Part shown: positions 36,944-46,552 of the stretch, one piece after another
Layout of the letters: each line of letters starts with the position of its first letter
How positions within the stretch are numbered: position 1 is the first letter of the stretch
NCBI RefSeq assembly: GCF_025148285.1
Contig: NZ_CP102268.1
Location: 1,240,001 to 1,304,000, forward strand
DNA from: Marvinbryantia formatexigens DSM 14469
Lineage (GTDB): Bacteria > Bacillota > Clostridia > Lachnospirales > Lachnospiraceae
Length of the DNA stretch: 64,000 nt
Reading direction: 5' to 3'
Notes under the pieces: model-generated
Databases searched by the model: none
Told to the model about the DNA's origin: nothing
Seen by the model: only the letters and a program-made list of their open reading frames with translations
Made by a program: the position numbers and the translations under genes

Positions 36944-37035
36944 AATTCTTACCACCATTTCCTGCCGTCAGCTTCTTTTTTGCCAGGATTGCGGCCGCAA
37001 CGATAACCGCCCTGCTGGCTGATCGTGTAACGTTA

Positions 37036-37164
37036 AATGCCCACCCCCGGAAAACGGATTACCGGAAAGCTCTGCGTTCCCTCCCCGGAGATTACCAGCG
37101 TGCAGACCGCGCCGTCGCTGCCTTCCGGCATCGGTGCGGATGCATCGTCCGCCTCCAGGACTTA
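37036..37164 (-). pseudogene. Possible remnant of a protein-coding end
   Basis: The minus-strand frame reads VLEADDASAPMPEGSDGAVC followed by a strand-rich tail ending FPVIRFPGVGI and TAA at 37036. An in-frame stop lies just before it and there is no ribosome site. It is clearly G/C-rich and protein-like compared with the A/T-rich bases on its right. I do not recognise the family. The rest of 36959-37271 holds nothing else. Confidence 0.35.
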
Positions 37165-37271
37165 TCCTCCTGTTGAGTGGCTAAAAACACTCCTGACAAT
37201 AGCAACAATTTTTAAAAGTTCAATACTTGAGTTTCTCTTTACTACTGGTCCATTTTTTAACTGAATTGCTT

Positions 37272-38711
37272 TCATAATGGTCTTGTCCCTCTTTTTCGCC
37301 ATTCGTCAATTTTATTTTTTACTTTTGCTCCCAAGTCCATAATATCTTTCAAATAAAGCAAAAAAATCAGTCCAAACAGACCGGCTTCCACAATATAAAG
37401 CCAACTGTCTTTTTCAAGAAGCAGCAGTATAATAGATTGGACAACCAGCAAAAAATAGGTAATCACATCACGTTTAATATTGATATTCAGTTTGATATAT
37501 TCCTTTAAGTGGTGCAGTTGGAATGCCCAGACAACGGCATAGCAAATAGTTGTGGAAACAGCCGCTCCAAGCGTGCCGATAAGCGGAATAGCAGCAATAT
37601 TTAATACAATGTTTAAAACTGCTCCGATGGTTGTTGACCCGGCGTACATCCCGGAAGCCTTTTCTGCCGAAAAAATGCCCCCGATATATCCTGATAATGC
37701 ATTAAACACGACCGCAATCGTCAGCCACGGCACATATCTCCATGCCGCGTAGAAATCCTTTGCATACAAAAACTTTGCCAGAACCCGGTCCAGCATGATA
37801 ATCATGGAGCATAATATTACCATTGCGCAATTATATGCTTTATATGTATTTGAGAAAAAACCTGATTTATCGTCTGAATCAAAGTCCATTATCGCTGAAA
37901 GCTTCCATGCCTGTTCAAAAACGATTCGTATCGTGTTCAAAATAGTAGGTATTTTCGATGCAACAGAATAAATACCGTTTTCCGAAACTCCACAAAAAAG
38001 AAGAATAACATAACGGTCAAAAGAAACATTGACCCACCATGAAATAGTATTAGCAATCAATGGCACACTGTAACGAAGCATATTTTTCGATTCACTTCTA
38101 TAGCTTTGCCTCAGACGCATTTCTCCAAGCATACGTGTCTTTCTCAATAAATACAGGCACTGAAAAAGCGGGCCAAAAATATTAGCCAGAAAATAACCGG
38201 TCAGTCCCCACTGAAAAACAGCCAGAAATACAATATTGCATCCTATTGTAACAATAGAAGCAATCACGCTTGATATGGATAAATCCGCAATTCTGTCTAT
38301 ACCGCGCGTATAAGCAAGAACAATCTCCGATAAAGCACGTACAAAAAACATGAAAAAGAAAAGTACTGCATAGTCCTCTCCAGCTTCGCTCAGATGCAGC
38401 ATGCCATTGACTCCAATTCCCAAAAGAGCAATTACGCAGCCAGCAAAAAAACATTTCATTGAGACAGAAACGATTGCCTTCCGGTTCGCATCTTTTTCCA
38501 GCGCAAATCTTAAAACTGCCGCCTGTATATTTAATGTCAGAACCGTTTCCAGTACACTTACGGTTGCAGAAAAGAGGTCATAGGTGCCATATTCAGCTGT
38601 AGTTAAAATATTCGTATATAAAGGAACCAGAAAGAGGCTCATCAGTTTGGTTGCAAAGCTGCTCAGTGCCAAAAGTCCAATGTTTTTTAACAAATATGCG
38701 TATCTATTCAT
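37272..38711 (-). CDS. Oligosaccharide flippase (Wzx-like)
   Basis: 479 residues with about 14 hydrophobic helices and the polysaccharide-transport start LLALSSFATKLMSLFLVPLY and TTAEYGTYDLF. Moves the lipid-linked repeat unit across the membrane. Last gene of the capsule operon, 14 bases after the iron-sulfur gene. Confidence 0.92.
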   Translation of the reverse strand: MNRYAYLLKNIGLLALSSFATKLMSLFLVPLYTNILTTAEYGTYDLFSATVSVLETVLTLNIQAAVLRFALEKDANRKAIVSVSMKCFFAGCVIALLGIGVNGMLHLSEAGEDYAVLFFFMFFVRALSEIVLAYTRGIDRIADLSISSVIASIVTIGCNIVFLAVFQWGLTGYFLANIFGPLFQCLYLLRKTRMLGEMRLRQSYRSESKNMLRYSVPLIANTISWWVNVSFDRYVILLFCGVSENGIYSVASKIPTILNTIRIVFEQAWKLSAIMDFDSDDKSGFFSNTYKAYNCAMVILCSMIIMLDRVLAKFLYAKDFYAAWRYVPWLTIAVVFNALSGYIGGIFSAEKASGMYAGSTTIGAVLNIVLNIAAIPLIGTLGAAVSTTICYAVVWAFQLHHLKEYIKLNINIKRDVITYFLLVVQSIILLLLEKDSWLYIVEAGLFGLIFLLYLKDIMDLGAKVKNKIDEWRKRGTRPL

Positions 38712-38725
38712 AGAAAAATATCTGA

Positions 38726-39832
38726 CTAATTTTCGTTGCCTTTCATCAATCGTAAAGTTACCAGAATCGCTTTGAGCTTTTTCTTATAATAAAATTTAGG
38801 ACTACATTTTTTAATTGCCTTATGAAATCCCTTATCAATATATTTAAAAAATACTCTCCTGTTTTTATGCATCTCAGTCGGTCTGATTAATTGCTGATTA
38901 GACCGAATTGCTTTTTCAATATCCACCGGTTTTGTCGTAATCTCCGTCCGGGAAACCAGTTCTCTTCCTTTTGCCGTCTGACAAAGAATAAGCGATATTC
39001 CCTTTGCCTGCTCTTCCGTTTCCAGTTCACTACCCCAGGAATCTCCCAGCGTAATGTCAGAAACACGATTCCATCTGGCATATTGACAGGAATAACAGTT
39101 TTCCGTATAGTCCAGTCCTCTCAGAAATGCGTGCGTATACATATCCCGCAATCCGGTCGGCGCCAGCTTCTTCTCTCTGATCCGCAGACCAAAAGATCTT
39201 TTTTCCCTAAAGCTTATTTTTTTAATAGTTTTCATATCAACGCGCTTCTCTTTTAGAAACATGTCCAATAGCTTCGGAGAAGGTGTGCCGTGACAGATTA
39301 AATCTATCGTATATAAATTTCCGGGATTCCCTGTGCTTTTTTTCACAGCCGCAACCTGGCAGGGCAAGCCGATAAACAATACACGTTCCCCGGCATTCAG
39401 TTTCTCCTCTACTGTCCCGTATATGTTTACAGGATTGCTTTTGACATATTTAGAACCCGCAAACATTTCCGTCTCATTCAAATCATTTGTAAGCTGAAAA
39501 ACAAACTCTCCCTTATCGAAAAGACACGCAGCGACATAGCCGCCATTTTTAACGAACTGTTTAATAATCGCCGAAGCCACTCCGCCAGATGAGGAATTTT
39601 TCCTCATTTCCTGTCGTGCCCATCCCTGATGCCACGCGATTGGCGGCTTTTTCTCTGCCAGAAAAACATTGGGACATACACGCTCACATGCGCCACAGCC
39701 TATACATGCTTTTTCGTCTATCACCGCATTATAGGCATACAAATCATCCACCATCGTAATCGCATTTACCTTACATTTTTCGATACATGCCATGCATCCG
39801 GCACACATATTCTCTTTGCATACCGTCTTCAT
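38726..39832 (-). CDS. FrhB-like iron-sulfur protein (F420 hydrogenase/dehydrogenase beta-subunit family)
   Basis: 368 residues. Two 4Fe-4S ferredoxin clusters at the N-terminus: CAGCMACIEKC and CIGCGACERVC. Then the FrhB N and C domains: SSSGGVASAI, LFIGLPCQVAA, LICHGTPSP, and cysteines CYSC with SDITLGDSWG. F420 is not expected in this lineage; in exopolysaccharide loci the family is regularly found beside pyruvyl transferases, with unknown function. Its ATG overlaps the stop of the pyruvyl-transferase gene by 4 bases, so the two are co-translated. Confidence 0.9.
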   Translation of the reverse strand: MKTVCKENMCAGCMACIEKCKVNAITMVDDLYAYNAVIDEKACIGCGACERVCPNVFLAEKKPPIAWHQGWARQEMRKNSSSGGVASAIIKQFVKNGGYVAACLFDKGEFVFQLTNDLNETEMFAGSKYVKSNPVNIYGTVEEKLNAGERVLFIGLPCQVAAVKKSTGNPGNLYTIDLICHGTPSPKLLDMFLKEKRVDMKTIKKISFREKRSFGLRIREKKLAPTGLRDMYTHAFLRGLDYTENCYSCQYARWNRVSDITLGDSWGSELETEEQAKGISLILCQTAKGRELVSRTEITTKPVDIEKAIRSNQQLIRPTEMHKNRRVFFKYIDKGFHKAIKKCSPKFYYKKKLKAILVTLRLMKGNEN

Positions 39833-40968
39833 ACTGTTTTCTCCATCGTAATATTTTCCCGCAGGTAAGCGGCTGCCGCTTCCTTTCCCGCCTCAATAAC
39901 CCTATGAATATGCTCCATATCCTTTTTGACCAAATACTTAGCTTCCAGCTCGCTGATATCCTGCATCCAATGTTTTTCTATCCCCAATCTTGTGATCAGA
40001 TCGGACAGCTTATTGTAATTACTTTCTCTTGTAAGAACGGCAAATTTATCTGCATACTTTGCAGAAAAAACGGTTCCGTGAAAAGTATCGGTTATTACGA
40101 AATCGGCTTTCTGGAATAACTTCAGACATTGAAACGGGGAGCATACAATATGCCGGTTAATCCAATATTGCGGAGCACCAACCGTTACGGGCGTCAGCTT
40201 ATGCCTGCTGCAAAAATCTTTTATTGTTTCCGCCTCTTTCTGACTGTTAAAACGGTTATAGAAAGAATAAACAATGCAATACCGCTCCGGAACTTCCGGC
40301 ATGTCAGCCTGTCCAGCTTCAGAATCAAAGTCATAAATCAATACGGGGTCAAGATTTTCATTTATTCTTTTATTTGTAAATTTTGCCACAAACTCATGGG
40401 TGTTCTTATCCCTGACAGAAAACGCACTAATTCTGCCAAAGGATTCTCTGATTTTTGAAGCGACTCCTTCGGGCAAATCCTGTAACCGGGTAGCTCCGCA
40501 TGATGCAGCATAAGTGATCACTTTTTCCGCTTCTTTTACATTGCCGAATAACTGTGTCGTAAATCCTCTTATACCCATGCAATCGAAAACACAGTCACTT
40601 CCGATGACACAAAGATCATAGTGTGCACTGGTTTTTCCGATATTCAAATAATTTTTTCGAAAATCAGCATAATAATTTTTACTTGCCATTGTTCTGCATT
40701 TTATGTTTATCCGGTTAATAAAGTATTTATCTACTTTTCTGAGCTTCCCCCGCAGCCCCCGGCGTCCCTGCAGCTCCCCCTCTGTCGAATAGTCCAGACA
40801 GCGGTTATTGCGCAGCTTATTTTCTTCATCGTTTGGTTGTACGTCAAGGAACTCTACTTCGCAGCCCATGCTTTCTAGTATTTTCTTTAATGCATACGCC
40901 TGAAGGACAGCTCCCATATTGTCAATTTTCTGTCGTGACAAAATACATACTTTATCTGCTATACTCAT
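39829..40968 (-). CDS. Polysaccharide pyruvyl transferase family protein
   Basis: 379 residues of the CsaB/WcaK-type fold: start KVCILSRQKIDNMGAVLQAY, middle LCVIGSDCVFD, and the late signature FVITDTFHGTVFSAKY. Members add a pyruvate ketal to a sugar of the capsule from phosphoenolpyruvate. GAAGGGAGA precedes ATG; overlaps the FrhB-like gene. Confidence 0.9.
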   Translation of the reverse strand: MSIADKVCILSRQKIDNMGAVLQAYALKKILESMGCEVEFLDVQPNDEENKLRNNRCLDYSTEGELQGRRGLRGKLRKVDKYFINRINIKCRTMASKNYYADFRKNYLNIGKTSAHYDLCVIGSDCVFDCMGIRGFTTQLFGNVKEAEKVITYAASCGATRLQDLPEGVASKIRESFGRISAFSVRDKNTHEFVAKFTNKRINENLDPVLIYDFDSEAGQADMPEVPERYCIVYSFYNRFNSQKEAETIKDFCSRHKLTPVTVGAPQYWINRHIVCSPFQCLKLFQKADFVITDTFHGTVFSAKYADKFAVLTRESNYNKLSDLITRLGIEKHWMQDISELEAKYLVKKDMEHIHRVIEAGKEAAAAYLRENITMEKTV

Positions 40969-41014
40969 GACCTTCTCCCTTCAAAATCTGATTTAATGCT
41001 TTCCGTAAATTTAT

Positions 41015-42076
41015 CTAGATTTTCAGCCTAACCATCAGCCATGCTATCCTATACAACCGATATTTGATTGCAAAAAGCAGTGCTTTCTGCTGCTTCGTCT
41101 GATACTTTATGTTTATATCAGAGACAATTTCATAAAACTTACGGTCCTGCAGTATGGTATTGATTTCTTCTCTCTTTTCCCGTTTATCACCGTCTGCATG
41201 CGCAATGGTTTTTATTGTTCTGATTGTCATATTTACAAATCGGTCAGGCATTCGTCCTGTTACTTCTTCTCCGTAGCCAAATTCATCGCAAACTCTGAGA
41301 CACGCTTCATACCAGGTCTTTATTCTTTCATACTTGTTCTCAATATATACGTGAGTGAGCGACGTCCTGTTTTCACAGTAGTAGTACAGCGCTTCTGGAA
41401 GCACTGCTACCCTTGTTACATTTTTATAAAGCAACAATTGGGAATAGGCATCCTCGGAAATATATTCCTTTTCTGAAACAAATCTCCAATGATTTCTCCG
41501 GATTGTCGTCATGGAATACATACATCTCCACGGTACCATCGCCAGCAATCTTTTCTTTCCCGTTTTCAAATCTGCTCCAATCATATTCGGTAAGATATAT
41601 TTTAGGATTTCGTCTCCCTGATACAATATCTTATCCGTTTCCGGAATATCTCTGTTTTTTACCCTTCCGTCCAGATCTATGTTATAACAGCCAAAGTGAA
41701 CAATATCTGCCTTATAATGTGAAATCCAATGATACGCCTTTTCAATTGCATCAAGGGCTACATAATCATCACTGTCGAAGAAACAGATATATTCTCCTGC
41801 TGCATGATCGATTCCGGTATTCCTTGCCATTCCTGCTCCTGCATTTTCCTTATGAATGACCTTAATCCTGCTGTCCCTTACTGCCCATTCATCGCATTTA
41901 CACGAGCTGCTATCCGTAGAGCCATCGTCAATCAGAATTATCTCTAAATTGTGATATGTCTGATTGACAATGCTTATCATACATCTATCCAAATATTTTT
42001 CCACATTATAAACCGGTACCACAACTGAAACGATTCCTTTTTTCATTTCAAACTCTGAATGTGTCTCAGACTCCAT
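41015..42076 (-). CDS. Glycosyltransferase family 2
   Basis: 353 residues. GT-A fold: VSVVVPVYNVEKYLDRCMIS at residue 15, LIDDGSTDSS, NAGAGMARNTGIDHAAGEYI and the DxD-type metal site FDSDDY. The C-terminal third resembles capsule galactosyl/glucosyl transferases. GAAGGGAGA gives the ATG at 42076. Adds one sugar of the repeat unit in the cytoplasm; donor unknown. Confidence 0.93.
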   Translation of the reverse strand: MESETHSEFEMKKGIVSVVVPVYNVEKYLDRCMISIVNQTYHNLEIILIDDGSTDSSSCKCDEWAVRDSRIKVIHKENAGAGMARNTGIDHAAGEYICFFDSDDYVALDAIEKAYHWISHYKADIVHFGCYNIDLDGRVKNRDIPETDKILYQGDEILKYILPNMIGADLKTGKKRLLAMVPWRCMYSMTTIRRNHWRFVSEKEYISEDAYSQLLLYKNVTRVAVLPEALYYYCENRTSLTHVYIENKYERIKTWYEACLRVCDEFGYGEEVTGRMPDRFVNMTIRTIKTIAHADGDKREKREEINTILQDRKFYEIVSDINIKYQTKQQKALLFAIKYRLYRIAWLMVRLKI

Positions 42077-42172
42077 CGTTCTCTCCCTTCAAAATCGCTC
42101 TTCGAACATAAAATCAATCCACAACAGCAAAAATTATAAAACTGTTTATGTTTCTCTGCCCAAATTACTATA

Positions 42173-43291
42173 CTAAAGCTGTGACAGCATATATTCTGCA
42201 ACCTGTTTACCTGCAGTGCCATTTTCGAAACTTCCCAAATCTTTATGATGCCTGTCCACATTTTCTCTGTATATTTTTTCATCAAATTGCTCAATATTCG
42301 AAAGCAGTACATCTAAATTCTCAGCCAGAGGAAATGGCCATTCAGATATTGGCGTATAAAAATTACGGTCAGACAAATATTTCGGCAGGTCCGTCGCATA
42401 AATAAAGCACGGTTTATACACCAGAGAAGCATCCCATATCAGCGAAGAATAGTCTGTAATGACTACATCTGAAGCATAAATCAATTCCTGCATATCATCA
42501 TACTCATTTGCGTTAATAACCAGCTTGTCACCGGCTGTTTTTTCCGGGTGCGCAAATCTGTGATATCGGACTACAAAAACAAATTCTCCGTCAAATCTTT
42601 TCTCACAACTCGTCAAAACTTTTTCAACATCAATTTGATAATTTTCATCCGAAGCTTCATCTCTGAAAGTAGGCGCATAAAGTACCATTCTTTTTTCTAT
42701 AGGAATACCAAGTTTTTCTTTTACCCTGCTCTCTATGTCATTTCTTTCATGAAAAAACAAGTCATTTCTCGGCATCCCGCTTTCCAGAATTTTTTGAGGA
42801 GACATTTCTTTTACTCTTTTAAGATTGCAGTCTGTAAAACGCTGACAGCTCGAAAGAAATACTGTAGTTTCTCGTTCCATTTTTTCAATGTATTTTTTAT
42901 GCCTTTTCGTATGGTTAATATATGGCTTTTTATAAGAGCCTCCACCATGCCACGTATTAATAATCACCTGCTCTTTTCTCACCGGTATGTACGACTGCAC
43001 GCCATAATTATCAATCATGAATTTTGCAGTAATAATATATACCAGCCCCCGGACTGACTTTTGTGCAAATACTTTTATGCCTTTTTTCTCCAAAAATCCA
43101 AACGTATCCGGATTATCAAAAATCCATGCAATTTCGAGCTTATCAGCATAATGTGCAAGTAAATACTCGCAAATATATTTCGGATTACAGTTATATTTTG
43201 TACCCTGCGTACTTCTGAATACCACACGGTTTCTTTTTATCGGAAGCAGCCAGAATATTTTCAATATTTGCTGCAAAATAAGCCGTCCCAC
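42173..43291 (-). CDS. CDP-glycerol:glycerophosphotransferase family protein (TagF-like)
   Basis: 372 residues. Teichoic-acid polymerase type GT-B domain: VIINTWHGGGSYKK near residue 110, FLSSCQRF, SGMPRNDLF, VLYAPTFRD and SDVVITDYSSLIWDASLVYK. Would attach glycerol phosphate or a related alditol phosphate to the repeat, giving the polymer negative charge. No CDP-glycerol synthase gene (tagD) is in the window. Confidence 0.9.
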   Translation of the reverse strand: MGRLILQQILKIFWLLPIKRNRVVFRSTQGTKYNCNPKYICEYLLAHYADKLEIAWIFDNPDTFGFLEKKGIKVFAQKSVRGLVYIITAKFMIDNYGVQSYIPVRKEQVIINTWHGGGSYKKPYINHTKRHKKYIEKMERETTVFLSSCQRFTDCNLKRVKEMSPQKILESGMPRNDLFFHERNDIESRVKEKLGIPIEKRMVLYAPTFRDEASDENYQIDVEKVLTSCEKRFDGEFVFVVRYHRFAHPEKTAGDKLVINANEYDDMQELIYASDVVITDYSSLIWDASLVYKPCFIYATDLPKYLSDRNFYTPISEWPFPLAENLDVLLSNIEQFDEKIYRENVDRHHKDLGSFENGTAGKQVAEYMLSQL

Positions 43292-43356
43292 TATATTCTC
43301 ACCTCTACACCAAACTAATTCCCGGACAACCCGCCGGGCAGAATCTGCTTATTACG

Positions 43357-44241
43357 TCATTTCCATATGTGATATATCAATATTCCGGGAAATGTACATA
43401 ACAAAATCAGTGCTTTATAGTCATTCTCCTTCAGCAGTCTGCCAATACTGTAACCCGCAAACTTCCCGTAAATAATATACTGAAGTGCCCCCTTTATCCG
43501 ATATTTCAGCTTAATATCCCGTTTTAGGAATTCTTCAGCCCGATGCATACATCCAACCGGAGACTTTATATTATGCATTCTTCTGTTATTGGTAAGCCCA
43601 TCTTCATGATAGCTGCTTACATAAATTGCTTCATTTATATACACCATATCGTATTTGCGCGCCATACGAATCCAGATAATATCTTCCCCCAGAAACCTTT
43701 CCCCCGGATACTCCGGAAAAGGATATTCTTTTAGACATTTTGTAAAAAAAACCTCCGCTTTGTCTGCCATTATGTCATCCGCATTGATTCTTTCCTCAAT
43801 ATAGTTGGAAATCTTTTCATTTGGTCTAAATGTCTTTCCGTTAATCTTTCCGTCCGGCATTTTACGCAGGAAGACGTATCCGCACAGGCTACGTTTTTCA
43901 CTATAGCGGCTATGATAACACGCTATGGTTTCGATTGCATCAGATGTCAGACAGTCATCCGAATCAACAATAAAAATCAGTTCCGTTTCAACCGTTTTAA
44001 TCCCTGTATTTAGTGCTGTATGTTTTCCGCCATTTTCCTTATAGAGATAATAAATCGCAAAGTCCGCCTCATTCTGCCACTGTTTTATCTGTGCCTTGGT
44101 TCCATCCGTACTTCCGTCATCGATAACGAGCCACTCAAAATCCCTGCAGGTCTGAACAGCAAGTGATTGATACAAGGCAAATAAAGTTTGTTTCCGATTA
44201 AAAGTCGGTGTCACAATCGTAATAGTCCTTTTATCATTCAT
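43357..44241 (-). CDS. Glycosyltransferase family 2
   Basis: 294 residues. TIVTPTFNRKQTLFALYQSL at residue 8, LVIDDGSTDGTKAQI, ENGGKHTALNTGI and the metal site FIVDSDDCLT. A single short hydrophobic stretch at the C-terminus may hold it to the membrane. AGGATAATAAGG precedes the ATG. Sits between the polymerase and TagF-like genes. Confidence 0.93.
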   Translation of the reverse strand: MNDKRTITIVTPTFNRKQTLFALYQSLAVQTCRDFEWLVIDDGSTDGTKAQIKQWQNEADFAIYYLYKENGGKHTALNTGIKTVETELIFIVDSDDCLTSDAIETIACYHSRYSEKRSLCGYVFLRKMPDGKINGKTFRPNEKISNYIEERINADDIMADKAEVFFTKCLKEYPFPEYPGERFLGEDIIWIRMARKYDMVYINEAIYVSSYHEDGLTNNRRMHNIKSPVGCMHRAEEFLKRDIKLKYRIKGALQYIIYGKFAGYSIGRLLKENDYKALILLCTFPGILIYHIWK

Positions 44242-44294
44242 ACCTTATTATCCTTCTCCCAAAGAATCCTCATAAACGGCTTTTACATTAACAA

Positions 44295-45413
44295 TCAGTC
44301 CCGACAATTTATAAAGCCGGAATCCTTTCTCTCCTGTATTGGGTCCGGCGGATATAACAAATATCCAAAAGCTAACAGCGTCATATTCATAAGCACGGAA
44401 TCCGCATAGGCTTCACTAAGGCAATACACTGCATAACAACAGCATGCAATCATAAAGAGAACATTATCTCTCGTGCTGTACCGTTTCAAGAGGAAATAAT
44501 ATCCGGCAAGAAATAACAGAAGAAAAATACATCCATCTCCATATAAAAAGTTAATCATACCAAGATCCGTAGATATTCCCCTTGTTCCAAACAAATTCAG
44601 ATTGTTATTATTAATTACATCTATGGCTGTCCGAAACCGGGATGAAAAGGTTCCAAAGCTGCGTAGAAAGTCAATTTTCCAAAACAGAACCGATGCGGTA
44701 AAGCTGACTACGGTTGTGATAATAAATGCCTTATCCGACATTGCCCGGATTCCCTTCCAAAGTATACGGCTGAGTATCCCATTTGTTGATATCAGCCAGC
44801 ACAGAATAAGAAATATCGTGGTCATCAGAAATCCCGTCCGGCTGTTTGTATAGTAAAAAATAAAATAATTATAGAAAAGCAGAGCAACATAATGCCATAA
44901 TTTCATGCGGTAATTGTAGACCAGAACACATAAAACAATCGCCACAAACAGACAGAAATGTGCAGCGTTTGGCTGTCCGTATCCCAGTCCATATCGAACC
45001 CGTATATTGCCGGAAGATTCGAAAAAATACTGCTTCTGTATATCAATAATTCCCATAAGTGCCATTGCTGTGCGTATAAAAAACATCGGTCCCCGAATCC
45101 AGAATCCTATTTTTAAAACTATTGTATAATTTATATTCTTCATAGAAGTAATTGCAACCGTCGTCAGCAAAGCCGTTGTACTTCCTGAAAAAAGCCATAT
45201 CAATATGCCAAGGACGTTTAGAAAAATACAAATCCAGATTTCATTTCTGGTATAATCTGTATTTATCAATTTCAGAAAGGCAAAAACGATTGCTACCCAG
45301 CACATATATTGATAAGCTGCATCCGCAGCAGTATACCCAAGTCCCTTCCCCGCCATTAAAATCCCCCAGAAAATATAAAACAATTTTTCAGGGAAATTAT
45401 TTATTATTATCAT
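44295..45413 (-). CDS. Wzy-like polysaccharide polymerase
   Basis: 372 residues, nearly all hydrophobic helices (about ten), with a larger extracytoplasmic loop around residues 240-275 (SFGTFSSRFRTAIDVI), as in O-antigen and capsule polymerases. Sequence is not conserved in this class, so the call rests on topology, position in the operon and the lack of any other polymerase. Its ATG overlaps the TGA of the radical SAM gene (ATGA). Confidence 0.75.
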   Translation of the reverse strand: MIIINNFPEKLFYIFWGILMAGKGLGYTAADAAYQYMCWVAIVFAFLKLINTDYTRNEIWICIFLNVLGILIWLFSGSTTALLTTVAITSMKNINYTIVLKIGFWIRGPMFFIRTAMALMGIIDIQKQYFFESSGNIRVRYGLGYGQPNAAHFCLFVAIVLCVLVYNYRMKLWHYVALLFYNYFIFYYTNSRTGFLMTTIFLILCWLISTNGILSRILWKGIRAMSDKAFIITTVVSFTASVLFWKIDFLRSFGTFSSRFRTAIDVINNNNLNLFGTRGISTDLGMINFLYGDGCIFLLLFLAGYYFLLKRYSTRDNVLFMIACCCYAVYCLSEAYADSVLMNMTLLAFGYLLYPPDPIQERKDSGFINCRD

Positions 45414-46516
45414 ATGTTTTCCACTCCGGCATTTCTATCGCAGGTACTGCAGCTATCTAACGTTTCCTTCGTAACTTTTCCGTCCCGGTAGTCCCTGCAG
45501 ATTTTGTTTTCATACATACTATATGGATGTCTGCCAAGCAAAGCCTTTGCCTTATGGACAGTCACCCATGCTGCAGGCTTCCAGATATATTTATGCATAG
45601 CCGGACTTACGCTTCCAATCATCCAGCAGTTCCGGTCACAGCGCCGTACCTTTGCCCGTACGCGCTCCGCCTCCGGACTGTTCCACAGCTCATCCCAGGT
45701 CTGCCGGTTCAGATTTCCCATAACTTCTTTATCCGCAGTACCGTTGCAGGGCATAACATCGCCATAGGGGTCAATAAAAAACGTATCAAAGCTCATGTCG
45801 CAGGGGAGAAGTCTCTTCTGCCCGTAGATATAGTTAATCAGCCCGTGATTAAAATAGGCTCTGAACCATTTCTTCGGGCTGCGGCTTCTGAGCAATTCAT
45901 TGATAAGCTTCTCAAAGTTCTCCGCCACCATTGGACGGTCATGAATGATATTCTCTGTTTCCACAAAGTAAAAGCTGTTATGAAGACTTGCCGTTGCAAA
46001 TTCCATTCCCATTTCTTCTGAAATCTTATAAAGCGGCACAAGCTCCGGCGCATTCCTGTCCTGGACCGTCATGCCGAAGCCGACATCCTTCATTCCCATT
46101 CTGCGCAATGTCCGCAAAGTGTTATATCCGCGCTGATAGCCGTTCTTCAGACCGCGTATCTCGTTGTTTGTCTGTTCCAGTCCCTCAATAGAGATGCGGA
46201 TGCCAATCTGCGGAAATTCCCTGCACAGGTCTATGATCCGGTCAGAAAAAAAGCCATTGGTGGAAATAACAATGCGATCGCTCTTCTTGTACAACTCGCG
46301 CACGATATCCTTTAAATCCGTGCGGATAAAAGGTTCGCCTCCTGTGATATTAGTAAAATACATCTTTGGAAGCTTCTTTATCGTTTCGATACTGATTTCT
46401 TCCTCCGGTCTGGATGGCTCTTTATAGCGGTTGCACATAGAGCAGCGGGCATTGCAGCGATATGTGACAATGACCGTACCGTTTAATTTTTTTGCACCGC
46501 AATTTTTCTTCGTCAT
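45410..46516 (-). CDS. Radical SAM protein with SPASM-like C-terminus in the capsule operon
   Basis: 368 residues. The 4Fe-4S/SAM motif CNARCSMC is near residue 23, followed by TGGEPFIR, STNGFFSDRII and ISIEGLEQTNNEIRG, the TIM-barrel motifs of the MoaA/SPASM group. The C-terminal half has LLPCDMSFDTFFIDPYGDVM PC and further cysteines (CDRNC, CRDY, CSTCDRNAG) that could hold auxiliary clusters. Start at 46516 fits AAAGGAG; an ATG at 46525 is too near. It is translationally coupled to the polymerase gene, so it likely modifies a sugar or a lipid-linked intermediate. The substrate is unknown. Confidence 0.88.
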   Translation of the reverse strand: MTKKNCGAKKLNGTVIVTYRCNARCSMCNRYKEPSRPEEEISIETIKKLPKMYFTNITGGEPFIRTDLKDIVRELYKKSDRIVISTNGFFSDRIIDLCREFPQIGIRISIEGLEQTNNEIRGLKNGYQRGYNTLRTLRRMGMKDVGFGMTVQDRNAPELVPLYKISEEMGMEFATASLHNSFYFVETENIIHDRPMVAENFEKLINELLRSRSPKKWFRAYFNHGLINYIYGQKRLLPCDMSFDTFFIDPYGDVMPCNGTADKEVMGNLNRQTWDELWNSPEAERVRAKVRRCDRNCWMIGSVSPAMHKYIWKPAAWVTVHKAKALLGRHPYSMYENKICRDYRDGKVTKETLDSCSTCDRNAGVENI

Positions 46517-46552
46517 AAGTTGCATCTCCTTTTGCAGCAACGCCCTCTGTTT

